Assembly (NCBI RefSeq): GCF_019097595.1
Contig: NC_080734.1
Location: forward strand, 12,377,892-12,441,891
DNA length: 64,000 nt
Direction: 5' to 3'
Origin: Hemibagrus wyckioides
Lineage: Eukaryota > Chordata > Actinopteri > Siluriformes > Bagridae
Below are positions 12,367 through 24,029 of the stretch, in pieces. The notes below the pieces were generated by a model. That model was not told the origin of the DNA and ran no database searches. It worked only from the letters and a program-made list of their open reading frames with translations. Each line of letters opens with the position of its first letter. The first letter of the stretch is position 1. The position numbers and the translations under genes are program-made.

Positions 12367-12439
12367 ACTTGTGCAAAATTCTACTACAAATAAAGTGAAT
12401 CAAACTATTAGTCCACAGCCATAAATATTTTGTGAATTT

Positions 12440-12720
12440 ATAAGGCCAAAAGATTGTGGACAGCAGAACATCACACCTATATGTGATTCCGCTCCAAATC
12501 TGTTGTCACAAAGTTTGTCACAGGATTCTGCCCGGTGTCTTTGTATGCTTTAGCATTACAGTTTCCCTTCACTGGAAGTTATAAGTCCAAACCAGTTCCA
12601 GCATGGCAATGCTCCTGTGTGCAAGGCGAGATCCATAAGGTTGAGGTAGATAAACACTTTTGGGATGAACAGGAATGCTGACTGTCCCCCCAGACCTCCT
12701 CACCTAACATCAATTCCTTA
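12440..12720 (+). mobile_element. Decayed Tc1-like (MITE-type) remnant
   Basis: Begins with a degraded AAGGCCAAAAGATTGTGGAC, close to the GGCCAAAAGTATGTGGACACC terminal motif of a Tc1-type fish MITE. It continues with CATCACACCTATATGTGATT and, further on, CAGTTTCCCTTCACTGGAA and CAGCATGGCAATGCTCCTGT, blocks from the Tc1 transposase region. No right terminal repeat and no open frame are recognised. Confidence 0.6.
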
Positions 12721-12724
12721 CCTC

Positions 12725-13183
12725 ACTAAATAGGTAGCAAATGCAGACAGGCTGTACAAGAAGTGCCAGAGTCAACTCTACATCCGGTGGAGGTCCTTTG
12801 GTATGAAGTATGGCTGCTGAGAAGTTTCTATGGGTCTGTGGTGTTGTGTGGTATCTTTTATGTTGTTGTAAGTTGGGGCATCAGTATTTCTGAGAAAGAT
12901 AGGAACAGACTATATAAGATCATTAGAAAGGCTGACTCAGTCCTTTGGGGTTAAACTGGACACAGTGACAGAGAGGAGGATGCTGACAAAGGTGACAATG
13001 ATCTGTAATATAGAGGCAGATTGCTCAAACCCCACTGGAGAAGGAACATTTTTGCAGGCGGTTTTCTCTCAGCAGCCATCAGATTGTACAACTCTGCACT
13101 TTAATCCATCTGAACACAATGCAGAAACTGTAACTACCCAATCTGTGGAAAAAAACCTCATCTGTGGATAATTGTGTATATAT
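12725..13183 (+). mobile_element. LINE reverse-transcriptase 3' end fragment
   Basis: Plus-strand translation gives LLRSFYGSVVLCGIFYVVVS, then ISEKDRNRLYKIIRKADSVL, and in a shifted frame RNIFAGGFLSAAIRLYNSAL. This is the C-terminal order of a fish non-LTR (Tx1/I-like) ORF2. At least one frameshift and in-frame stops show it is dead. The 3' UTR continues at 13679-13935 beyond the inserted Tc1 element. Only the far C-terminus is present, as expected for a 5'-truncated insertion. Confidence 0.75.
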
Positions 13184-13184
13184 A

Positions 13185-13678
13185 CCGGCCAGACGTAACA
13201 TTATGACCACCTGCCTAATATTATGTTGGTCCCCCTTTTGCTGCCAAAACAGCCTTGACTCGTCCTGCACTGTGTATTCTGACACCTTTCTATCAGAACC
13301 AGCATTAACTTGAGCAACAGTAGTTCCTCTGTTGGATCAGATCACACAGGTCAGCCTTCACTCCTCACCCTGTCGCCGGTTCACCACTGTTCCTTCCTTC
13401 GACCACTTTTGATCGGTACTGACCACTACAGACCGGGAGAGCTGCAGTTTTGGAGATGCTCTGATCCAGGCGTCTAGTCATCACAATTTGGCCCTGGTCA
13501 AACTCACTCAAATCCTTACACTTGCCCATTTTTCCTGCTTCTAACACATCAACATTGAGGACAAAATGTTCACTTGCTGCCTAATATATCCCACCCACTA
13601 ACAGGTGCCATGATGAGGAGATCATCAGTGTTAATCACTTCACCTCTCACTGCTCATAATGTTATGCCTGATCGGTGT
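13185..13678 (-). mobile_element. Tc1-like element nested in the LINE 3' UTR
   Basis: The ends are CCGGCCAGACGTAACATTATGACC on the left and the inverted CATAATGTTATGCCTGATCGG on the right, flanked by TA. The minus strand encodes [20 protein letters not shown], the start of a Tc1-type transposase helix-turn-helix, then quickly breaks. The core catalytic region is deleted. It is the same family as 26392-26939. LINE sequence on both sides shows it jumped in after the LINE. Confidence 0.85.
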
Positions 13679-13935
13679 ATATATTAAAATATATACTGTA
13701 GATTTATTTTATATATTGAAATCATAGTATGTACTGCAGGTTTATTTTATATATACATCCATTTTTGTTTTTAATTTCAGTTATTTTAATATTTATTTTT
13801 ACTTTGTCTTATTTTTATCTTTATTTTATTCTGACTTCATTTTGCATGTATATACTGTGCTTTTATGTATGCTGCCAGAACCCACACATTTCTCCTTGGC
13901 ATCAATAAAAGTCATGTCTTGTCCTATTTGTGTTG
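13679..13935 (+). mobile_element. LINE 3' UTR continuation
   Basis: T-rich low-complexity DNA followed by TGCTGCCAGAACCCACACAT and TTGGCATCAATAAAAGTCAT, the usual end of a fish LINE 3' UTR with its polyadenylation signal. It completes the element interrupted at 13184. Confidence 0.6.
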
Positions 13936-16070
13936 TGCTCATCTTCTCTCCAAAACTCACTATAAAATAATATAGATGTAATTAGACATTGAATGTAACT
14001 ATATAATAAGTAATATGCATGCTTTCAGACAAAAGTCTTAAAAACCTCAGTGAAGACCATGTACCTGACCAAAGACATAAAACCTAGCAGTCATGTGTGC
14101 TGGTGAAAGAAGCAATAAAACACTTCAAACAGGTTTTAACAAAAGATTTTTATAAATACTCTTTCATTTGACAATAATCAGCAGGGATTCTTGTTGTCAT
14201 TAAAAAAAAGTGCATGACCTAGCGACACTGATAAAAACACATCCCCCCCCAAGCCCCATTTAAAAATAACCTCTGTTTAACCACTGTTCTATTCTATCAA
14301 AATATATGTTAGCAGTAAGCATTAAACTAGCAATACAGAAACAAACATTACGTTTAGTATTGGTCAGGGTAAGGGGATAATAATTAAAAGAAAATTCTTG
14401 TTATTTTTGGTCACTGTCTTTAAAAAGGATTCTGAAAGGCATATCAGCAATTTTTATTGCAACAAAGTGGTCAACCAAACTGAATTACATGTAAATAGTG
14501 CACTTTTTTTTGTTATAGTAGACTATATACACTTACATGTAAATAGTAAATAGTCTAATAGTAATAGCATAATTTTGCCTGCTTCCTACTTGCCATGTAC
14601 GGAAAAACAATCTATTATAATTTCAGAATTCAGTCTAAATTTCCTGATCATCTGTTAAGTTGACCACTGTGATGAAAAACTTGCTGTAGAGGCTTCCATG
14701 AGGAGCCGTTGTGCTTGCGAGGCTTGTTACCTGATGTTCAGGAGACCTCAAAGAGCACAGGCTTTACAATGACAAAAAGGAACAAAAATACACACAAAAA
14801 CAGCAAAATCTATCTCAGTGACCAAAAGAAAAAGGGCGTGACACCGCTGTCGCCTGCTCTTCTCGTTCAGAAACGTATTCAGAGTACAGCATTCTCAAGT
14901 TTATTGACTTTTCTGTCATGTTTGTAACAAGTCCAGTTGCAGTTTCTTGTACAAGTGTAATTCTGTGATATTTGGTCTGTTTCATGTGAACCAAACCAAG
15001 ACGACTCAGAGCAAACAGGCAAAGGCCACATGTAAAATGAATATTATAAGAGACTACAAAACTGACCCAGACAAACCGATCATTCAAGTACCAGTCTGAT
15101 TGGTTTGGTGACGGAAAGTCTTTCTGCAGTGTTGTACAGGATAACCCCATGTAGATGCAATATACACACACAACGGGGCACCAGTTTAAGAGTGTGCTTT
15201 GGTCTTTAACCCTTGATGCCAGTACACCATAAATACAACAGTTTCAGTTTTTAATCATTTCACCAAAGACTTCATAATTTATAAAAAGACAAAGAAAAAG
15301 AAAAACGTATGGCATTCACTGACGAGTATTGCAACAGCACTTCAAAACACTTTCAAACTAAGAGGACTCGTTTACTCCAAATATAGATATCTATATCGTT
15401 TCTATACTCAATGTTAAATAACGTCTTTAAATAGAGTTACTCATAAGTAATAAAAATGTATTGTGCAACGTTTTGTCTTAGTTCAAATATATGATGGGGT
15501 GATTCTTCAATAATCAAGATATGTACAGTTAATTTCTTCTAGATGGATGGCTGTCGAGTAGTCCGAACCTTTGGATTCCAATCAAAAAAAAAATAAATAA
15601 AAAAATAAAAAGGAAAGAAAGCAAGGAAACACTGTCCATGTTTTAGCTTATGCCTATTTGGTTATTATTATTATTCTCAATTTATAATCCACAGCAAAAC
15701 AATTGTTTTTTTTTTTGTTTTTTTAATCGGTTAAAACAATATAAGTAATTTAATTTAAATAGATTCCTCAAAAATAGTCCCAAAAATATATTGCATATTC
15801 TACCTTTAGAAATAGCCTTAATAAAATATCTCATTGCAGGAGAAATTGAAAAACAGAGAAATTTTTTTTTTTTTTTTTTTACGAATATGGGATCAAAAAA
15901 CGTCATTGCATTTTCACCACAATATTAATATTCTATCTATTTTTGTTTTTTGTTTTTTTTTTACAGAAGACCTGCTTATCAAGGAATAATTGCAGCAAAA
16001 TCTGTGCCAATGATACAATGGAATAAAACAGCTTCTGGGTATTTCACACACATTAAACATATACTTTTTT

Positions 16071-16075
16071 ATATA

Positions 16076-16155
<80 letters not shown>
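16071..16155. repeat. (AT)n microsatellite
   Basis: About 85 bases of almost pure AT dinucleotide with a single CATATA interruption. Confidence 0.95.
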
Positions 16156-16157
<2 letters not shown>

Positions 16158-16791
16158 GCTGGAAAGCCATCTAAGCTACCTTACTGAAGAAATTCTGATC
16201 CCACTGTACAACAGTTCAACATGTCAATAATTCATATATGAGCATGGATATGGTTTACAGGTTAAAGCATTAAAAATGCAAAATGATATGCATTCCTAAT
16301 CGTAAGCATCTCAAACACTGAAAACTACTTCAAATCAACTAGCGTTTGCTAATCTAGAAAAAGTGCTAAGTATTACTCATTGTTCAAAAGCTTAGAGGTC
16401 ACTACTGAAATATATCAGAGATTTTTCTCTAAGCACGTAGGCCCTGATTCAATCAACACAATTAATATGATTCACATAGTTAATAGATTTCAGAGATGGT
16501 AATTGAGGCTACACAGATAGTGGAGCGCAGTGAAACAAAATTCAGCATTTAGTCACGAACTCAGCGAAAGGACAGAGCTGTAGTACTCTAGACGTGCCAT
16601 GTGCTTTAGATGTTTGCATCGACAAAGAAAAATGGGAAAATAACTGCTTAATGTGTCACACGAAACGTTTTAACCTATTTATTTATATAATTTATCTGAT
16701 ATTTTTTAGCACTGACTACAAGCTAGGGAAAGATCAGTTTAAGGTTTTCTGTCATCGTAAATCTGATCAATGAATGAACGCATTTTCAGAG

Positions 16792-17551
16792 TAGGCTTGT
16801 GCGATATAACAATACTATCATCCCTACACAATATAACATTGCCATGATATCTAGACATTATGCATTTTGCATAGGAGCTCCACAAAAACAATGGAGCATG
16901 CTAGTGTTAGACAGTAAAAAAAGCCCATGTTTAGATGCACTGTAGTCTTGGGTGTGTAGGTTGAGTATGTGTGAGGCACAGCAAGATGGAACAACCTTTT
17001 TTATTAGCCTGAAATTTTTTCTTTTGTTTTGTTTCTGTGGAAATAAAACTGTAATATTGCCATGCTCTCTCCTGACTCATCACTTTAAGAGAAAACCCCC
17101 CAAAAATGGAAATTACCCCAGAGTGGCAGAAGTTTAGTGTGCTCCAGCCCTGAAGCTCTCAGAAAACATATGCTCCCATGAGCACTAGTGCGAGTTTTCT
17201 CTCCAATAAAATGAGATTTGAGACAATCGACATGTGAATCCAGAATGAACTGCAACCCCATTGCCATAGCATTTATCAGAGATGCCAAATTAGAATATTG
17301 ATCAAATTTTTCCTGTGTTAAGAATGAAAATGCCAAATGTTCGTTAGACAACCAATTTGTAAAAGGATTATATCCACTGTGCTCTTCAGGTTTTATTTGT
17401 TTTACTATATACTGAATAAATGAAGTGTTCGAGATGGCTGTAGTTTCCAATTGCTATTGCCCGGAAATGCACATTTTCATGTCTATTCTGTGGGTTGCAT
17501 GTTAAGATAGAACATTGCGATCAGGGATGAATCAGTATCGCACAAGCCTAT
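16792..17551. mobile_element. Non-autonomous DNA transposon candidate with inverted ends
   Basis: The left end TAGGCTTGTGCGATATAACA is matched in reverse at the right end (TATCGCACAAGCCTA, 17537-17551). A looser match extends further in: CAATACTATCATCC on the left against CGATACTGATTCATCC in the inverted right end. The 760-base interior has no transposase. A 121-codon minus-strand open frame (17085-17450) shows no recognised domain. The ends recall hAT-type fish MITEs, but a clear 8-base target duplication was not seen. Confidence 0.6.
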
Positions 17552-18987
17552 GCTTTAGTCGATGTTTCTTTTGCTGTTTGGTGTGCTTAATTATGTGTAG
17601 TGTGAAAGTAAACCAAAGCAAATCAGAAGTGAAACCAACAGTATCAATTTCACTCTGATTCATACAGCAAATTTTTAACAGGTGTAAAAGCGCCCTTGAA
17701 TTTAAGTTGGTGTGTGTATACTTAACAAAAGGACTACCAAATCAGCATAAGTTTCACGTTGTTAGAAGTAGTTATTTCTTTCTTTTGTTCTGATATAAAT
17801 GAAAAAAAAAAAAGTTCTATAAAGGGCTCTTCCTTGCTTATCAACAGTGTTGATAAAATCAGAAAGGGAGACTTAACTGTAAATTGAAATAGTCACAGAA
17901 GAATAAAGAAAGGAATATCAAGCAATGGATTAGTGCAATTTAGCTAGGGTGACTAGAAGCAAGGGAAAATGAAAAACATGCAGGATTTTCAAATAAATGT
18001 GTCAGATAAATTTGTTAAGTGTTAAGTGTCTCCACTCAGTGCATGATAAAAAATATCTTTTACTTGGAAAACAAGTGTCAGCTTCTCCAACCTGTGGCAT
18101 TATAGGGCACAGATCCTGGGGGCTTAGTTAGTGAGAACAGAGATTAGCACTGAGCTGACCTTTGGTTTTAGTACAGAAGTTAAATTCTTAGAGGTTTCGG
18201 TCAAAACTAGCTGCCAACCGAGTGACCTGCATAAAGCAAGACATGAGAAGAACGAAAAAGACAAACATTACAAAGTGACCTGAACGCAATAGAGAAAGAC
18301 ACGAGAACGAAAAAAACAAGCATCTACTCTTGTAGACATTTCACTGGTGGACTGAAGAGTCATTTGCCCGTTCAATGAAATGGCACAGTTTGAGTCCCAC
18401 AGGAACAGAAAGCATTTGCCCCTAACACAAATAGCCAGATCCAAACAGCCAGACTCTCCTAAACATGAGCGCTAGATTATCTTAAGGACTTTGTTTCAGC
18501 CGACAATTTAAGCGAGACTTTGAAGAAATTGTATTTGATTACACTCTGAATCTGAAATGGCAGCTTCATCTAACTTCCCCTGCCAGTGTCACAGTCCAGT
18601 GTACAAGACAAATCACCAAAGGGAAATATAAAACCTCTTCCGATATTAAACGGAAGGGTGAATAAAAACTAAATTTCTACTGAGAATTTACAAAGAGTCT
18701 CATCAAGAATCCAATAAAGCTGTCATTTCCGTTCTTCTGCAGCACTCGCTTTACACGCTGCCACTCTGGGAATGTGGAGACAGTTTAAAAATAATCTTGT
18801 CCAACAGCCCCAGACCTCCCTGAGGTCTACCCTCCTGAGCGAATAATAAGAAAAACAGATCGTTTATGTTTTCAACAGTAAATCAGAACAAAAAGGCCAG
18901 TAGGTTGCACAGGGATCTTTTTAGAATGAAGGCTTTCCATCATTAGTGAGGTGCAGGTGTGTGTGCGCTGCACGCAGGCTTGCACTC

Positions 18988-21783
18988 TTACTGCAGGTTC
19001 TTCAGTATGCGGCCGTAGCGGAAGTCGTAGACGTGGCGGCATAGGTAAACCAGTTCGGGATCAACGTCGTCGGGCACAAGTCGGTGAGTGGGGACAGCAC
19101 TGTCAGTGGGCTGGGGCACCATGGGGATGCTGTCGGGCACCCCCTCTGAGCGGCGCTTTACCAAGGCACAAAATCTACAAACAGAAAGACAGCAGACTAA
19201 CTCTCTAACACTGATATACTTACAAGGAGATCCTTTGATAAAAGACCTTCAATTAGTGCATTCAATAAGCCATACCCAGTAAAATATTCAAATATCTTAC
19301 CTACAGTACTGTGCTAAAGGTAAAACATAGCATCTGTCCTCAATACAGGCCACGCTGTTTTCATCTTGATGTCGAGAGGCGAATATTTCATTCTGGAAAC
19401 AGCCAGTGTAGTGACAAAAGTTAAAACTGTGGTCAAGACATGGAGCTCTTCCAAAACCTTTTTGCATATATTTGTATGTGCTCACCTGAAACCTTTTGCT
19501 TAACCTTTTAGTAAACAGTTGAACTGAAGCAAAAGACTTTCCCAATTATATTAATGTTGAAACTTTAAATATTATGTTATGTTTACAAATTTAGCAAGAG
19601 AGAAATGTCAGTGGAGGGCATACAGCGGATTATAAAGTCCATTAGATACCATTAGACAAAGTGAAGGGGAAAAAAGGTGCTTGTATTCCAGCAAGAGAGT
19701 TTCATGTGCTAGGTTTCATGTGCTAGATGTTCTTTTACACAAATAACCGATTTTGCTGAATAACGCCAATGGTAGTGAAAAAGTTCTGTACAAAATCTTG
19801 GATTTCTTCCGTGCTGAACGTGATATAAATGGTCTCTAGTAACTTAATAAGTAGTATTATTTAGTGCTTAGTAAGCCCATTCTTTGCCTTTATATCTGCA
19901 ATCAGCTTTTGGATCTCCTCAGCATTAATATTTAACCACATTCATCCTGAACATATCTGTTCTAACTCCAGATAACAGCCAGATACTGACTTCTTCATAT
20001 CAGGTGTGGAAACTGCGAGGGTCATGACAAAACACAGAGATTCTTGCTTTGGGTCCTTTTCGAATCATTTTCTGTTGCTTTTGCCTTGTGTATTTTCTTG
20101 TTGTGTGAAACATATATTTATTAAACATATTTAGCTAACTGAAATTTGCAGATGATTTTTTAAAAATTTGTTAAAAAGAGGTATATTTTGCTTTTATCTC
20201 CCCATACCCCATGGGGTAAGCAATCCTATGTACTCCTGTATATTACAGAACTTTAATATTAGATGTAGGCTTTTGCCTAAACGTTTTATTTTAATAATCT
20301 GTCAAAAGTGGAAATGGCCACTTTTTAAATCTTTCAATCACAATGTTTTTTAAGCTCTTCAAATAACTATATGGAAGTATAACTGCTGTACAAAGCTGAA
20401 TGCAGACGAAAAGGTTGGCTAAAGGATGTGTTTATCTCATAGTAAAAAAAAAAAAAAATCATTAGTAAGCTGCCTTACAGAGATGAGCGAGTGCCTCACC
20501 TCACAGTGCATGCTGGGATCTCTGCCTCCCTGTGTGTGTTCTGGTCGATAGTACCAGAACAGGCTCATCATCAGCTCTCCTGGAAGAGGGGAAGCAAAAG
20601 GTCAGTGACAGCGAATTCTTCAGCAACATTTAAATACATTTGGAGTGAGACAATTTGAACATATAGACATTAAAAACAATACAAAATGACTTTCTCTAAC
20701 AAACATATTTTCTTCTGGGATTTCACTGCTTCTGGTGTGACCGTATACTTGCTGTGAATAAACATTTGTACTTGCCATCGATGTATTCAGTAGCTTAGCG
20801 ACATTTAACAATCAGTTATAAACCACAAAACACAACCTCACACATCTTCAGAATCCAGAGGCATTAAGGAGCCTATATCAGTAGCCTTTCTTCACTGTAT
20901 GAGGTGTACATGAATCAGAGCAATTCTCTTTTTCACTTAAGCCAAAAACTGCTATGACCTGCACCTTCCAGTACACATCTAATCTTTTAGTAATCTTCTA
21001 AGTACTCAACACCACAGCTACACAGGAACATTTATCAGGGAGCCACTCTAATTTTTTATTTCCTCTATGAAATACAGAAAAACAAAGTTACATTAAGTTA
21101 CTGGCAAAACAAAATCTAAAGGCAATAAAGTGCCTGCAAATACTCATGTTTAAATAAATGGGAGCATTGAGAATCACAGTAAACATTCTCTCACCTGTCT
21201 TAGGGTCATCCCACAGAGCTGATATTTTAGCCACATAGGGCAAGGATTTCTTCCTCGGTCCGGAGCGCAACAGCACTGTGTCTCTGACTCGGATCACCTC
21301 TCCATCTCGCTCTACTCCTTCATAACACTGTCGCAGTGCTGTCATGTCCTCTCCCTGCAACACAATGCATTTTTGTTGGGAACGCTCTTGGACAAACCAC
21401 ATGAATCACCAGGGGAACAAAACTCACCGCAATAAAGACTTCTTTCTCTGTGGGTTCTCCAAAAGGACGCCAGCCGTTTGTGGTGCGGTGGCGATGTACT
21501 TTTTTCTGCTGTTTGGCACTTGCTGGGCAGGGCACTGGCTGTTTCTGAGACAGTTTTGTAGGTCTTGCACCAATAGAGCCATTGGGTGGTTTGGTGTTTT
21601 GAGGGCATTCTCTTGGTCCTCGGTGCCTGACCTCTGTCTGTCTGTTGTCTGCAAGAGTGGACAGAAGACGTGGCAGAACCGTGGTGGATGGGCTTAACCT
21701 AGGTAACGGGCAGCCAGAATGGGGCAGGGCTGGTGGAACAAGCAAAGAGGAACTCTGATCCCCTTGAGGTGAAGAGCAGCCTT
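18988..21783 (-). CDS. bahd1: bahd1 BAH-domain exons (five exons)
   Basis: Exons 21428-21783, 21195-21354, 20500-20579, 19301-19392 and 18988-19174 have clean acceptors (CTGCAG, TTGCAG, TTCCAG, TTCCAG, TTGTAG) and donors. The [18 protein letters not shown] stretch leads into the BAH fold. The conserved FWYYRPEH and [13 protein letters not shown] segments fall in separate exons, as in other vertebrates. No stop or frameshift was found, so the domain looks functional. Confidence 0.95.
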
Positions 21784-24029
21784 CTGCAGTGTTTGGATGA
21801 GAGACACATTATCAATAACGATTCAAAAAGATTAAGGAGTCTTTCATAAGACATTTCTGGCATCTGTCATAAAACCTATTAATATGCAATATTAATAGCC
21901 ATTTACCTGCACTAGCCATATTTGTTATGCATCAATATGCATGCTATCAATCACACATCATTTTCTTAATGGCAACAGGTGCCTCAGGTGACAGGTATTA
22001 AAATAAAATCCATGTGAACGCAGCCTGTACTGTTGCTTATCAGTAGACTGCAAAAAGGGTTCTTTAAAAAGGGCTATACCTGAAAACTTTTCCAAATGGA
22101 AAACCCTCTGTTGCAAGGATTTTCAAGAGGGACAAAAAGAAAAACTTCCCAAAGCCAAATGAAATTGTCATAGAAAATAATTCAGGAGTTTAAAAAATAC
22201 ACCACAAATTTTTACAACTTTTATAGTCCCAGAAGACTGCATTCCTTTTACAGGTATGCCCCTAGGGATCATGCCAAAAAAACCCAAATGATTCTAACAC
22301 AGTGTCACAATATGACATGGATAAGATATTTTTTCCAGTTTTTACCTGTTTTGATTTGATGGCTACAGTTGGAGCAGCCTGTGGCATAAGAGCACGCCCT
22401 GCTGGTGACAGGCTGCATAGCGCTGAAAGTGTAACTGCCAACTCTACAGCCCTCGCTGCAGCATGGAGAGCGCACAGGACTGCAGAAGGCAGGGTGTGAG
22501 ATTCCTGAGGCGTGGGAGACAGAGGAGGACAGCAGCTTTGACGCAGGGACCCTGCTGGGACACATGGAGCTGTGTGCACAAGGTATTGGCTGCGTACTTA
22601 GACAAACTGAACGAGGCCCATGATTTGCAAAGTGAACATAGTAACTCGAGTAGCATGGGTCTGCACACAGGCATGGGTGGGCACTGAGGGTGAGGGCTGG
22701 GTGGGTCAGTGAAGACGGGGCAACCAGGCATTCGTGCTTCACTGAGGCCACAGGGTGCTCATCTGTCTCACTGCAGGCCTTCTGGCTCAGGTAAAGTGCC
22801 AACCTGTGACAGTATTCCACTGAGCCTTCTGTAGAACAGCAGTAACAAGAACCAAGCTCAGTTTCCACCTGCTCTTCTTTTACCACTTTAATGGGATATC
22901 CCATCATGCCATGTGAACGATACCCTGGTTTGGCTAAGCAGTGACAGTCAGAAGGTCCTTCCCACTTCAGTTTAGACTCACTCCCCTTGATCTTGCATGC
23001 TGCACCACTACCCTGAGGTAAAGCCTGTTTGAGTCCTTGCTTTTTAGGCTGTGGCACCCGGGATTTACAGCATGTGGTCTGCTTCCCTGTAGCACAAATG
23101 CCTTTGCTGTCTGTCTTTACTCGCTGCTTACTTCCTGTAGTGGAGCTCGTGAGCTTCAGCAGAGCAGCAGCATTGAGTCCAGCAAGGCGTCTTGGAGTAG
23201 GAGTGTACAGACTCGGATCGATGTCGTCTTTTTCCTCTGACTTGCGCTTCTTAGCCTTCTTGTGGTTTTGGCACATTTCAGTCTTGTGGGCTTGAGCAGC
23301 AGCTTTTGACAGGGTGCAGATTTTTGCATCATCTGTTTCATTAAAAACCAGTGCTGTCTCATGGTACTGTTTCTTAGGGAGTTTGCTTAGTGGTACATCT
23401 GTTTTCTCCAGCAGCAGGCTGTTGACTGCTTCAGCATTAAGAGAGGCAAGTCGGCGTTTACGGGGCTCCTGAGCTACAATTGTATTACTACTTGCTTCAT
23501 GTTTAGTTTTTGATTGGGTATGTGACGTTTTATTGGCGTTTTCGTTGGGTTTGTTTCTCTTTTTTTTCCGACCTCTTTTTTTAATTGCATTTGGCTCTTC
23601 CTCATGTAATTCACTCTCCAGACGGGTAAGCAGGACATGGCAACTTAAGGCCTCGTCTTTTGATTTGTTACTTCGTCGTCGTAGTGGGTAAAGCTTCCTA
23701 TTCCGCTCTTCCCTCAATTTCTTGGACACTTTTGCTTTGCCTTTTTTGGCCACAACCTTCAGAGGCCTGCCCTTTTTTAACTTGGCTCCTGTCTTACCTC
23801 CGTCATGGAGCCATCCTTCCATGGGCTTTTGCTTGTCTCTACTAGCTGTATGCTTTAGTGCCTTGGCCTCCTTCAAACAATGCCCAGGCCAAGCTCTACC
23901 CATGGTTTTACCATGGGGACAACCATCTACATGGTTACAGCCCTTGCCACAGCTCTGGCTGAGGGAGACCTTTTTCTGAGCTTGGCTCATCACATGCTTT
24001 CCTGGAGAATCTAGATGGGTGAGAGACAT
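18988..24029 (-). CDS. bahd1: BAHD1, bromo-adjacent-homology heterochromatin protein
   Basis: BAHD1 is a nuclear silencing scaffold that promotes heterochromatin; its C-terminal BAH domain is a histone-mark reader. Six coding exons on the minus strand: 22346-24029, 21428-21783, 21195-21354, 20500-20579, 19301-19392 and 18988-19174 (stop TAA). All phases agree, giving 852 codons, longer than the roughly 780 of human BAHD1. Family marks: YPLRRR at 114-119, LLTRLE at 133-138, [20 protein letters not shown] at 190-209, a related [14 protein letters not shown] at 280-293, a Cys/His/Ser-rich middle (about 420-560), and the BAH domain at about 697-850 with [58 protein letters not shown] and [18 protein letters not shown] at the C-terminus. 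The start at 24029 is the first ATG of the frame. A splice acceptor (CATCTAG) lies just inside it, so the Met at 23990 may be the true start. Confidence 0.96.
22346..24029 (-). CDS. bahd1: bahd1 large first coding exon
   Basis: A 1684-base exon encoding about 561 residues. It is rich in Lys/Arg near the start (several basic clusters that could act as nuclear localisation signals, such as [11 protein letters not shown] at 150-160) and Cys/His/Pro-rich near the end. It ends at donor AACAG/GTAAAA. The two LASLNA/LAGLNA motifs lie here. A single large exon for the disordered half matches the mammalian gene structure. Confidence 0.95.

Larger units (their letters stand above)
13936..18987 (-). other. 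bahd1 3' flank, probable 3' UTR, AT-rich
   Basis: Downstream of the bahd1 stop codon on the minus strand. The proximal part is probably 3' UTR. Minus-strand AATAAA signals exist (for example at plus 14452-14457, TTTATT) but the used one cannot be told. The stretch holds an (AT)n tract and a TIR-flanked element at 16792-17551. No coding exon is recognised. Confidence 0.4.

Noticed and set aside
17085..17450. 121-codon minus-strand frame
   Set aside because: It lies wholly within the TIR-flanked element at 16792-17551 and shows no transposase or other domain. Kept only as part of that element.
22302..23979. Several plus-strand and other-frame open stretches over the bahd1 large exon
   Set aside because: Shadows of the true minus-strand frame, which carries the BAHD1 motifs.
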